Positions 1 through 6,632 of a stretch of DNA of 51,581 nucleotides are shown here, one piece after another. The notes under the pieces are model-generated. The model saw nothing but the letters and a program-made list of their open reading frames with translations. It did not search any database and was not told where the DNA came from. The position numbers and the translations under genes are program-made. The DNA is taken from positions 1 to 51,581 of the forward strand of contig JAAWDM010000024.1 in NCBI GenBank assembly GCA_022793795.1, written 5' to 3'. Source of the stretch: Bacillota bacterium (GTDB lineage Bacteria > Bacillota > Clostridia > Peptostreptococcales > Anaerovoracaceae). Position 1 is the stretch's first letter; the number at the start of each line of letters is the position of its first letter.

Positions 1-34
1 GGGAAGCTGCCTGGGAAAGTAGGACGTTGCCGGT
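1..34 (+). rRNA. rrf: 5S ribosomal RNA, 3' end (partial)
   Basis: The first bases match the 3' third of bacterial 5S rRNA: the CTGGGAAAGTAGGACGTTGCC stretch at about 11-31 corresponds to the conserved helix IV/V strand (GAGAGTAGGACG-type in Bacillus) followed by the GCC that closes the terminal helix. The gene starts before the window. A strong terminator follows at 48-76, as expected at the end of an rRNA operon. The exact 3' end is uncertain by a few bases because the 5' partner strand is not visible. Confidence 0.85.
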
Positions 35-47
35 TTTAAGAGAAGAG

Positions 48-76
48 AGGACGACTCTATGAGTCGTCCTTTTTTC
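48..76 (+). terminator. Rho-independent terminator of the rRNA operon
   Basis: A perfect 10-bp stem (AGGACGACTC at 48-57 with GAGTCGTCCT at 61-70), a 3-base loop and a following T-run (70-75) form a classic intrinsic terminator directly after the 5S rRNA end. The reading frame that appears to start inside this hairpin (ATG at 59) is therefore not a plausible start for the next gene. Confidence 0.9.
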
Positions 77-148
77 ATAGATAAAGGACTGTCAGATGAC
101 GTTGGGAAAATATTTTCACACTTCGAGCAGTGTAAGGAGGAAAGCACA

Positions 149-355
149 ATGAGTAAGTATGATGTTTTATGGGAGTACATTAGAGAAAATGGAGATGCTT
201 CTATTTCGTTGACCTTTGATGAAATACAGGACATTGGGGGAATCCCCATAGATCATTCCTTTCTCAGATACAAAAAAGAGCTTATGGAGTATGGTTATGA
301 GGTAGAGAAGATATCTATGAAAGAGCGAAAAGTTCTCTTTAAGAGAATGGACTAA
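149..355 (+). CDS. small conserved protein, DUF7662-like
   Basis: This encodes 68 residues. The start at 149 is chosen because a strong AAGGAGG lies at 134-140 with 8-base spacing; an in-frame ATG at 59 lies inside the rRNA terminator. The protein has the pattern MSKYDxLWEYI near the N-terminus, LTFDEIQxIxGIPIDHSFL in the middle and KKELxEYGYEVxKISMKE towards the end. From memory this is a widespread small family in Firmicutes and other bacteria (I recall it as DUF7662) with no established function. It is predicted soluble and mixed alpha/beta, resembling a compact winged-helix-like fold. It is convergent with the Rrf2 gene and 20 bases from it. Function is unknown. Confidence 0.75.
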   Translation: MSKYDVLWEYIRENGDASISLTFDEIQDIGGIPIDHSFLRYKKELMEYGYEVEKISMKERKVLFKRMD

Positions 356-375
356 TACATTTATGGATGGATACT

Positions 376-807
376 TTATTTATATAACTTGTGATAATTA
401 TCCATAATTTCTTTCATGGAGACACTTTGCAGACTGACTTGCAAATCGTTTTGTATTCTGGCATAAGAAGCATCCAAAACGCTGTGGATATTTTTCCCTA
501 CTGGGCAGAGAGGAGACGGTGCAACGTGGATGCCGATTAGTTTATTCAGAAAATCAGGTTCTAACGCACTGCAAATACGGTAAAGCGTGATTTTTTCCAG
601 GGGACAACTGAGCATTGTGCCGCCTGTACCAAACTTGACAGAGAGTATGCCTTCCTTTTTTAGGCTGCTAATAATATTCCGAATAGTAACCGGATTGCTT
701 CCAGTAGAAAGCGAGAGCAGGTTGCTGGTAACCTTCTGCGATTCTCCATATTCGCTGATATAGATGAGGCAATGGATCGCAATGGAACATTTTGTGCTGA
801 TATGCAT
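376..807 (-). CDS. Rrf2 family transcriptional regulator
   Basis: The 143-residue protein has the Rrf2 layout: an N-terminal winged helix (about residues 1-60, beginning MHISTKCSIAIHCLIYI and containing SxxTIRNIISSLKKEGIL as the recognition helix), a wing rich in glycine (KFGTGGTML) and a C-terminal dimerisation helix. IscR and NsrR use three cysteines to bind an iron-sulfur cluster; here only one cysteine (in PLCPVG, about residue 101) lies in that region, so a conventional cluster is unlikely and the YwnA/CymR-like clusterless branch fits better. It is divergent from the EFR1 ferredoxin gene, with the two -35 boxes only 2 bases apart, so it probably controls that gene and itself. An AGGAGG ribosome site precedes the ATG. 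Confidence 0.88.
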   Translation of the reverse strand: MHISTKCSIAIHCLIYISEYGESQKVTSNLLSLSTGSNPVTIRNIISSLKKEGILSVKFGTGGTMLSCPLEKITLYRICSALEPDFLNKLIGIHVAPSPLCPVGKNIHSVLDASYARIQNDLQVSLQSVSMKEIMDNYHKLYK

Positions 808-837
808 GACGACGATCCTCCTTTTGTCCGTGTGGTT

Positions 838-866
838 ATTATATCATGAAAAAAGCATGGTGTAAA
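838..866 (-). promoter_or_regulatory. promoter of the Rrf2 regulator gene
   Basis: Read on the minus strand, TTTACA (861-866) and TATAAT (838-843) are separated by 17 bases, a good SigA promoter reading towards the regulator. Its -35 is 2 bases from the -35 of the divergent ferredoxin promoter, so one bound repressor could block both. Confidence 0.75.
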
Positions 867-868
867 GC

Positions 869-897
869 TTGACACGACACCTCTCAACAGATATAAT
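869..897 (+). promoter_or_regulatory. strong SigA promoter of the EFR1 ferredoxin gene
   Basis: TTGACA at 869-874 and TATAAT at 892-897 are consensus hexamers with the ideal 17-base spacer. The start codon is 39 bases after the -10 and is preceded by AGGAGG. Confidence 0.88.
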
Positions 898-908
898 GAT
901 AGAGGTGT
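877..908. promoter_or_regulatory. putative Rrf2 operator over the ferredoxin promoter
   Basis: ACACCTCT (877-884) and AGAGGTGT (901-908) form a perfect 8-bp inverted repeat spaced by 16 bases, bracketing the -10 box. A further GGTGT copy lies at 859-863 next to the divergent promoter. The placement over the promoter beside an Rrf2 gene suggests that this is the regulator's binding site; this is inference from position and symmetry. Confidence 0.6.
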
Positions 909-935
909 AAAACTAAAAATTACAGGAGGTGCATT

Positions 936-1703
936 ATGAAGCTGGTACAAATTGTTTTCAGCCCCACGGGAGGAACCCAGAAGGTCGCCGACATTCTCAC
1001 AGAGAAATGGACGGGTGGGGTAACTCGCGTTGACTTATCCGATGGGAGTTTAGTTATTTCGGACATTGCCATCGGGCAGGAGGATATTGCGCTGATTGCA
1101 GTACCGTCATATGGCGGACGGGTCCCGGACCTTGCTGTCCAGCGGCTTGGAAAACTCAAAGGAAACGGTGCAAAGTGTGTCATTGTCTGCGTGTATGGAA
1201 ACCGAGCTTATGAGGATACTCTCATTGAGTTAAAAGATGTAGCAGAAAATTGCGGTTTTCAGCCGGTTGCCGCCGTTTCTGCTGTAGCGGAGCATTCTAT
1301 TATGCACCAATATGCCGCTGGCAGACCTGACGAGAAAGATATAGACGAATTACATGGATTTGCAAAAACACTTTTTGAGAAATTGACGGCGAATGAGCTT
1401 CCGACCTCCGCATTTCAAACGCCAGGCAATCGCCCTTATAAAAAGGCCGGCGGGGCGGGGCTGGTGCCTAAAGCTGACAAAAATTGTATAAGTTGCGGTC
1501 TTTGTGCAAAAGCCTGTCCCGCTCAAGCAATCGACTCCAATAACTTTAAAACTGCAGACAGAAAGAAGTGTATTTCCTGTATGCGCTGTGTTGTGAAATG
1601 TCCGAAATCTGCCCGAGAAGTAAACGGCGCAATGGTTTCCGTTGTGGCTCTAGCAATCAAGAAGGCTTGTAGCGAAAGAAAGTGCAATGAGCTTTTCCTT
1701 TAA
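936..1703 (+). CDS. EFR1 family flavodoxin-ferredoxin fusion protein
   Basis: This 255-residue protein joins an N-terminal flavodoxin-like domain (about 1-150; the FMN phosphate loop is SPTGGTQK at residues 9-16, and AVPSYGGRVP follows at about 55) to a C-terminal bacterial 2[4Fe-4S] ferredoxin domain (about 180-235). The two cluster motifs are complete: CISCGLCAKACP and CISCMRCVVKCP. Proteins of this EFR1 layout are common in anaerobic Firmicutes and carry electrons in the cytoplasm; the physiological partner is not evident here. It is monocistronic, followed by a long hairpin at 1768-1820, and has a consensus promoter overlapped by a probable Rrf2 operator. Redox or nitrosative-stress control through the divergent Rrf2 protein is plausible but unproven. 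Confidence 0.9.
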   Translation: MKLVQIVFSPTGGTQKVADILTEKWTGGVTRVDLSDGSLVISDIAIGQEDIALIAVPSYGGRVPDLAVQRLGKLKGNGAKCVIVCVYGNRAYEDTLIELKDVAENCGFQPVAAVSAVAEHSIMHQYAAGRPDEKDIDELHGFAKTLFEKLTANELPTSAFQTPGNRPYKKAGGAGLVPKADKNCISCGLCAKACPAQAIDSNNFKTADRKKCISCMRCVVKCPKSAREVNGAMVSVVALAIKKACSERKCNELFL

Positions 1704-1767
1704 TTCTTGACAGGAATATCTGTTTGTCTATTATAGACATGAACTGAATACCGCACATATTTTTCTT

Positions 1768-1830
1768 GCAGATACATGGACCGCCCGCAGTTCAATACTG
1801 TTGGCGGTCCATGTATCTGCGTTTTTGTTT
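1768..1830 (+). terminator. very long hairpin terminator after the EFR1 gene
   Basis: A perfect 18-bp stem (1768-1785 with 1803-1820) encloses a 17-base loop that can itself form a CAGT/ACTG helix, and a T-rich tail (GTTTTTGTTTTTC) follows. It should terminate transcripts of the EFR1 gene. The stem is much longer than an ordinary terminator (others here are 6-13 bp), and the tail carries interrupting Gs. Confidence 0.75.
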
Positions 1831-1845
1831 TTCACGAAGGGAACG

Positions 1846-2014
1846 ATGGATATGGAGGAAATCAAATGCAAACGGGGCAGGACAAAACTTGACGCTCACA
1901 TTACGGATCCGTATGGCGGCGAAGGCCAGCTTGACAAATTCTAAAATTCAAACGCTCTATGATGTGTTGGGCAAAGTCGTGGACATTCTACGGAGAATGG
2001 GAGGCGCCTCTTGA
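1846..2014 (+). pseudogene. possible decayed small gene, two frames
   Basis: From ATG 1846 a frame reads 32 codons to TAA at 1942-1944 with a coding-like composition (ends DPYGGEGQLDKF). Immediately after, the +1-shifted frame continues with an amphipathic helix-like segment (KIQTLYDVLGKVVDILRRM) to a TGA ending at 2014. The two pieces would join into one small protein if a single frameshift were removed. I do not recognise the family, and only a weak GAAGGGA precedes the ATG. It may be a remnant or chance. Confidence 0.22.
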
Positions 2015-2083
2015 AGAAAACCGAAAAGCGCCCTGGGGAAATTGCTGTTGCTGGCTCTATCCATATCTAAGGGAGAATCTTTC

Positions 2084-2112
2084 TTGCTATTTTCCAGAAT
2101 TTAGTGTATGAT
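2084..2112 (+). promoter_or_regulatory. SigA promoter of the DUF4097-like lipoprotein gene
   Basis: TTGCTA (2084-2089) and TATGAT (2107-2112) are 17 bases apart and 33 bases ahead of the start codon. Confidence 0.65.
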
Positions 2113-2144
2113 ATTCATAAGGTATATTTGGAGGTTAGATCATA

Positions 2145-2984
2145 ATGGGGAAAAAAATTAAGCAGAAGCGGACAGGCCGTTCTATACTTTCTATTCTTTT
2201 GATTCTTTGCATCAGCATCCTGTTTAGCGGATGTGAGAGAATTGTAGACATGGGAATTGAAATGGGACTCGGAACGATTAAGATGGATTATGCAGATTCA
2301 GAGAAATACTCTGCAGGCGATGCGCGGCTTAGGGACGAGATTGATGAGATTCTAATCGAATGGATCAATGGCGATGTTGATATCAGATATTACGATGGAG
2401 ACAAGGTTTCTATTTCCGAAACAGCTACCAAAGAAGGCGAGGAGATTTCAGCCGACGAATTGCAGAAAGAGGACCTACAGCTGCGATATTATGTGGATGG
2501 CAGCGTGTTGCAGATTCATTTTTTGAGGGAAGGAACCTTTAAGGAATTGAAGTTATCAAAGAAATTGACCGTCCTGTTGCCAGAGACATATAAGTTGAAA
2601 CTGATTGATTTTGATGGGGTGGATTCTGACTTGACCCTCAGCGATTTAACAGTGAAGCAGATTAAGGGCGAGATGGTAGATGGGAACTTGAGCCTGCAAA
2701 AAGTTGTGGCAAAGGAGATTGATTTGGATTCTGTGGACGGAGATTTGCATATAGATGACGGAACATCTCTGGAAAGACTGGATGTGGATACAGTGGATGG
2801 CGATGTAGAACTTTATTTACCGGGAAATGGAGATTTTATAGCGGAGATGGATTCTGTAGGAGGCAAATTTACCAGTGAATTTGACGTCAAGGTTGACGAT
2901 GAAACTTATAGCTGTGGCAATGGAGGACGAAAGCTGGATTTCGATACAGTAGACGGTGACGTAACCATTCACAAAATGAAGTAA
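2145..2984 (+). CDS. DUF4097-like beta-solenoid lipoprotein
   Basis: The 279-residue product has a basic N-terminus, a hydrophobic stretch and a lipobox ending ILFSGC, so Cys30 should be lipidated and the mature protein anchored outside the membrane. From about residue 150 the sequence is a run of short beta-strand repeats around a (T/S)VDGD(L/V) motif: DGVDSDLTL, SVDGDLHI, TVDGDVEL and TVDGDVTI. This is the pattern of DUF4097 (putative adhesin, beta-helical) proteins, which in Firmicutes often accompany PspC- or LiaF-type envelope-stress genes; no such partner is adjacent. It has its own promoter and a ribosome site GGAGG, and is followed by an imperfect hairpin with a T-run. The precise function is unknown. 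Confidence 0.75.
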   Translation: MGKKIKQKRTGRSILSILLILCISILFSGCERIVDMGIEMGLGTIKMDYADSEKYSAGDARLRDEIDEILIEWINGDVDIRYYDGDKVSISETATKEGEEISADELQKEDLQLRYYVDGSVLQIHFLREGTFKELKLSKKLTVLLPETYKLKLIDFDGVDSDLTLSDLTVKQIKGEMVDGNLSLQKVVAKEIDLDSVDGDLHIDDGTSLERLDVDTVDGDVELYLPGNGDFIAEMDSVGGKFTSEFDVKVDDETYSCGNGGRKLDFDTVDGDVTIHKMK

Positions 2985-3014
2985 TGAAGAAATTGAGATA
3001 GGAATATGTATGCG

Positions 3015-3067
3015 GCTCTGGCTGAAAGCTCAAAAGTATTGGGCTTTTCGCCGGAGCTTTTTGTTTT
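3015..3067 (+). terminator. terminator after the lipoprotein gene
   Basis: An imperfect stem of about 13 pairs joins GCTCTGGC.GAAAGC (from 3015) to GCTTTTC.GCCGGAGC (to 3057), followed by TTTTTGTTTT. It separates the lipoprotein gene from the phosphate operon. Confidence 0.65.
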
Positions 3068-3185
3068 GAGAGGGCAGGGCGCGTATGAGACGTGCCGCCG
3101 ACTGCATATATTTTAAAAGGTATAGATAAGCCGGATTTTGGAAAGTATAAGGGTATATAAAGAAGATGTGTACAGGAGGCGATAT

Positions 3186-4094
3186 ATGGTGAGACGAAAA
3201 AGAGCGGCCTGGATTGGGGCAATCTTTCTCATAATAGCCATGGTACTTGAAACAGGATGTGGGGATAGAATCAACGACCGGATAACCGTGATTTCCAGAG
3301 AAGATGGGTCAGGAACCAGAGGAGCCTTTACAGAACTTACGGGAATTGCCGAAGATGGTATAGATAAAACCACGCCAAAGGCAGAGATTACACAGAGTAC
3401 ATCAGTAGTTATGATGAGCGTGGCTGGGGATAAAAATGCAATCGGATATACATCCCTTGGAACACTGAATGATTCGGTAAAGACCATAAAAGTTGACGGC
3501 ATAGAAATAACGGTTGACAATATTAAGGATGAAAGCTATGCACTAGCTAGACCTTTTGTAATCACAACCAAAGACTCCATGGGAGAACTGGAGCAGGATT
3601 TCATAGATTTTGTTATGAGTCGCCAGGGACAGGAATTTGTTAGGGAAGAGGGATATGTTCCGGCAGAAGGTGACGAATCTGCACATGGATACAAATCCAA
3701 AATGAAATCTAAGCCATCAGGACGGATTGTCATAGCCGGTTCTACATCAGTGGCCCCCGTGATACAGGTTTTGGCAGATGGGTATAAGGAGATGTACGAA
3801 AAGGTGGAAATAGAGATTCAACAGACAGGGTCCAGCGCAGGCATTACCAGCGCCATAGAAGGCGCATGTCATATAGGGATGTCATCCAGAAGGCTGACAG
3901 AAGAGGAGAAAAGCCATGGTCTAAAGGAAATGCTTTTAGCTATGGATGGAATCGCAGTCATTGTAAATCACGAGAATCCCTTGTCAACACTCTCTTCGGA
4001 AATGATCCGGAGAATTTTTTGTGGGGAGGTTACCACATGGCAAGAGGTACAAGAGCAGATACAGATGACGGGAGCAGGAGGTGATGTATCGTGA
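3186..4094 (+). CDS. pstS: PstS-like phosphate-binding lipoprotein, circularly permuted
   Basis: The gene encodes 302 residues. The start at 3186 is chosen for the AGGAGG 7 bases upstream and for a clean lipoprotein signal ending LETGC (Cys25). It should bind extracellular phosphate for PstCAB. The domain order is reversed: residues about 31-160 carry what is normally the C-terminal part of PstS (ITVISREDGSGTRGAF, then NAIGYTSLG.LNDSV, VDGIE.TVDNI and FIDFVMSRQGQEFV.EEGYVP), while residues about 180-295 carry what is normally the N-terminal part (IVIAGSTSVAPV, QQTGSSAGI, IGMSSRRL, LAMDGIAVIVNHENPL and FCGEVTTWQEV). The lobes are joined by a short linker near 161-179. All phosphate-contact loops appear to be present. 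The last residues are encoded by the pstC ribosome site, and the stop overlaps the pstC GTG by 4 bases. It is the first gene of a Pst operon, which supports the assignment. Confidence 0.88.
   Translation: MVRRKRAAWIGAIFLIIAMVLETGCGDRINDRITVISREDGSGTRGAFTELTGIAEDGIDKTTPKAEITQSTSVVMMSVAGDKNAIGYTSLGTLNDSVKTIKVDGIEITVDNIKDESYALARPFVITTKDSMGELEQDFIDFVMSRQGQEFVREEGYVPAEGDESAHGYKSKMKSKPSGRIVIAGSTSVAPVIQVLADGYKEMYEKVEIEIQQTGSSAGITSAIEGACHIGMSSRRLTEEEKSHGLKEMLLAMDGIAVIVNHENPLSTLSSEMIRRIFCGEVTTWQEVQEQIQMTGAGGDVS
4076..4085 (+). promoter_or_regulatory. extended ribosome binding site of pstC inside pstS
   Basis: AGGAGGTGAT is a ten-base match to the anti-Shine-Dalgarno sequence, 5 bases ahead of a GTG start. 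It lies in the pstS reading frame and encodes part of the C-terminal GAGGDV tail. It decides the pstC start at 4091. Confidence 0.85.
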
Positions 4095-4942
4095 ACCACA
4101 TAGGAGAAAAGCTGATGAGGGGCGTTTTTTTCCTTTCAGCAACCATATCCATCATTGCGGTAGTTGCAATCTGCTATTTTTTATTTGTAGAAGGCAGTCC
4201 GGCTTTTGAGAAGGTGGGCTTGCTGCAATTTCTTGGCGGTAAAGTATGGAAGCCCCTAGAAAATCACTTTGGAATTTTTACTATGATAGTAGGGAGCCTC
4301 TATGTGACGGCAGGGGCTATTTTGATTGGAGTGCCCATCGGGCTGCTCAGCGCCATCTTTATGGCAAAATATTGTCCTAGAGGGCTGTATCGCCTCTTGA
4401 AACCCACTATCAATCTGCTGGCCGCCGTTCCTTCTATTGTATATGGTTTTTTCGGATTGATGGCCATTGTGCCGGCAATGCAGGGGATTACAGGGACCAA
4501 TGGAAAGGGCGTACTGACTGCATCCATCGTATTGGGAATTATGATTTTACCCACCATCATCAGTGTATCGGAATCGGCCCTTCGCGCGGTGCCGGAAACC
4601 TATTATGATGGCGCATTGGCCTTAGGTGCTACGCCGGAATATAGTGTGTTTTTCGTTTGTTTGCCGGCGGCAAAATCCGGTATCTTGTCAGCCGTGGTAC
4701 TGGGAATCGGCAGGGCCATTGGAGAGACCATGGCGGTGGTTATGGTTGCAGGAAATTCGGCAGTGATACCAGAGGGCGTTACCTCTATGGTGAGAACCAT
4801 GACCGCCAATATTGTTTTGGAGATGGGGTATGCTGCAGAAGGACTCCACAGGCAGGCGCTGATTGCAACAGCGGTGGTATTGTTCGTATTCATTTTGATC
4901 ATCAATGTCTCTCTATCCATGCTGAAAGAGAGGAAGTCGTAA
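4091..4942 (+). CDS. pstC: phosphate ABC transporter permease PstC
   Basis: This 283-residue integral membrane protein has about six hydrophobic segments and the PstC/PstA type of permease loop (ETYYDGALALGATPEYSVFFVCLPAAKSGI, the EAA coupling motif that contacts the ATPase, at about 170-200). With PstA it forms the channel through which phosphate released by PstS crosses the membrane. It starts with GTG, overlapping the pstS stop by 4 bases, and ends by sharing one base with the pstA ATG, so the three genes are translationally coupled. Length is typical of the family. Confidence 0.95.
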   Translation: MNHIGEKLMRGVFFLSATISIIAVVAICYFLFVEGSPAFEKVGLLQFLGGKVWKPLENHFGIFTMIVGSLYVTAGAILIGVPIGLLSAIFMAKYCPRGLYRLLKPTINLLAAVPSIVYGFFGLMAIVPAMQGITGTNGKGVLTASIVLGIMILPTIISVSESALRAVPETYYDGALALGATPEYSVFFVCLPAAKSGILSAVVLGIGRAIGETMAVVMVAGNSAVIPEGVTSMVRTMTANIVLEMGYAAEGLHRQALIATAVVLFVFILIINVSLSMLKERKS

Positions 4943-5823
4943 TGAATCAGGATAGAAGAGTAGCCCTAAAGCAAGTGGCTAAAATCTACAGACGACATCC
5001 CTTCTCTGCATTTTTGCTGGCATTGATCCTCCTTGGAATCAGTATCACCATATGCGGCGCAGTATTTTTATTGGCATATATTTTATACCATGGACTGCCC
5101 AATCTAGCCATGCCCGGGTTGTTCGCATGGGAATATAACAGCCAAAATCAATCCATGATGCCAGCCATCGTCAACACTCTGATTTTGATCGGTCTATCTC
5201 TGTCCATTGCTGTACCCATCGGCGTGTTTTCGGCCATTTATCTGGTAGAATATGCAAAAAAAGGAAACCCTCTGGTTCGCGTCATTCGTATTACGGCAGA
5301 AACCCTGGCCGGTATACCGTCTATCGTCTATGGACTGTTTGGGTATATCGTATTTGTCATCCAGCTCCATTGGGGATATACCCTGCTTTCAGGCGCTATT
5401 ACCCTGGCAATTATGATTTTGCCACTGATTATGCGTACCACAGAAGAGGCGCTTATGGGGGTGACAGATTCCTATCGGGAGGGAAGTTTCGGTCTTGGTG
5501 CGGGAAAGCTGCGAACCGTGTTTCGCGTGGTACTGCCGTCGGCTATGCCTGGCATTTTAGCAGGCGTCATCCTGTCTATCGGCAGAATTATCGGCGAATC
5601 GGCAGCCTTGATTTTCACTGCGGGCACCAATCCATCGGTGCCGGATAGCCTATTTGCATCTGCCAGCACTTTGTCGGTACACCTTTATACCTTGTTAACG
5701 GAAGGCCTTTATGTGGAGGAAGCCTATGCTGTAGCCGTGGCGCTGATGATTATGGTAATCGCTATTAACGCCCTGTCCAGCATGTTAGCAAAGCGGTTTG
5801 CAGCCAATCAGCCCAATCCATAG
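4942..5823 (+). CDS. pstA: phosphate ABC transporter permease PstA
   Basis: The 293-residue second permease of the phosphate importer begins at the ATG that overlaps the pstC TAA (TAATG), with GAGAGGAAG just upstream as ribosome site. It has six predicted membrane segments and the EAA loop EALMGVTDSYREGSFGLGAGKLRTVFRVVLPSAMPGI (about 170-210), followed by the IGRIIGESAAL segment typical of PstA. It pairs with PstC. An in-frame extension upstream of 4942 lies within pstC and is not used. Confidence 0.95.
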   Translation: MNQDRRVALKQVAKIYRRHPFSAFLLALILLGISITICGAVFLLAYILYHGLPNLAMPGLFAWEYNSQNQSMMPAIVNTLILIGLSLSIAVPIGVFSAIYLVEYAKKGNPLVRVIRITAETLAGIPSIVYGLFGYIVFVIQLHWGYTLLSGAITLAIMILPLIMRTTEEALMGVTDSYREGSFGLGAGKLRTVFRVVLPSAMPGILAGVILSIGRIIGESAALIFTAGTNPSVPDSLFASASTLSVHLYTLLTEGLYVEEAYAVAVALMIMVIAINALSSMLAKRFAANQPNP

Positions 5824-5853
5824 GGAAAGAAATAATGAAAGGGAAGGATTCAC

Positions 5854-6630
5854 ATGAGAGGCAAAGAAAAGAGAGAAAGCATGGAAAAGTTGGTCATTGA
5901 ACATGCCAATCTGTATTATGGGGAGTTTCATGCATTAAAGGATATTTCCATTCATATTCCAGGGAATAAGGTTACGGCATTTATAGGGCCCTCTGGCTGT
6001 GGAAAATCCACATTGCTTAAATCCATCAATCGGATGAACGATCTGGTGGAAGGGTGCAGGGTGACCGGAGAGTTTTTATTGGATGGAGAGGATATCTATG
6101 GAGATATGGATGTAAATATACTGAGAAAACGGGTGGGAATGGTGTTTCAGAAGGCCAATCCCTTTCCCATGAGTATTTACGATAATGTGGCCTATGGCCC
6201 TAGAACCCATGGCATAAAACGGCGAGCCCAACTGGATGAAATCGTAGAGGGTTCATTGAAAGCCGCGGCCATTTGGGACGAAGTGAAAGACCGGCTAAAA
6301 ACCAGCGCGCTGGGGCTGTCCGGAGGACAGCAGCAGCGGCTCTGCATCGCCAGGGCCCTGGCGGCAGGGCCGGAGGTGCTTCTCATGGATGAAGCCACCT
6401 CCGCGCTGGATCCGGTATCTACTTCTAAGATAGAAGACCTTATCACAGAACTAAAACGAAAATATACCATCGTCATGGTGACCCATAATATGCAGCAGGC
6501 GGCTAGAATTTCAGATAGAACAGGCTTTTTTCTATTGGGAGAACTGATTGAATACACGGACACAGAAAAAATGTTTTCCATGCCCAGGGATAAGCGGACA
6601 GAGGATTACATTACAGGGAGGTTTGGATAA
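5854..6630 (+). CDS. pstB: phosphate ABC transporter ATP-binding protein PstB
   Basis: The 258-residue ATPase of the Pst importer has Walker [10 protein letters not shown] (about 43-51), the phosphate-family feature [12 protein letters not shown]-loop [19 protein letters not shown], signature [16 protein letters not shown], Walker [14 protein letters not shown] and the H-loop histidine in VTHNMQQA. The start at 5854 is preferred because GGGAAGG lies 7 bases upstream; a second ATG at 5881 would remove nine charged residues and fits the usual family length equally well. It lies 30 bases after pstA and 2 bases before phoU. Confidence 0.95.
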   Translation: MRGKEKRESMEKLVIEHANLYYGEFHALKDISIHIPGNKVTAFIGPSGCGKSTLLKSINRMNDLVEGCRVTGEFLLDGEDIYGDMDVNILRKRVGMVFQKANPFPMSIYDNVAYGPRTHGIKRRAQLDEIVEGSLKAAAIWDEVKDRLKTSALGLSGGQQQRLCIARALAAGPEVLLMDEATSALDPVSTSKIEDLITELKRKYTIVMVTHNMQQAARISDRTGFFLLGELIEYTDTEKMFSMPRDKRTEDYITGRFG

Positions 6631-6632
6631 AC

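Larger units (their letters stand above)
1704..2144. other. 441-base gene-poor region between EFR1 and lipoprotein genes
   Basis: This stretch holds an 18-bp hairpin terminator (1768-1830), a possible decayed gene (1846-2014) and the promoter of the lipoprotein gene (2084-2112). I see no complete gene, RNA gene or repeat in it. Confidence 0.7.

Noticed and set aside
59-148. N-terminal extension of the small protein to ATG 59
   Set aside because: It starts inside the loop and 3' arm of the rRNA terminator and has no ribosome site; ATG 149 has AAGGAGG at correct spacing.
1766-2014. 82-residue frame as an intact gene
   Set aside because: Its first third is the antisense-like arm of the long hairpin, it has no ribosome site and its composition is not protein-like until the last 25 residues; kept only as a possible gene remnant.
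4657-4941. 95-residue N-terminal extension of PstA
   Set aside because: It overlaps pstC in another frame; the TAATG junction with a ribosome site marks the real start at 4942.
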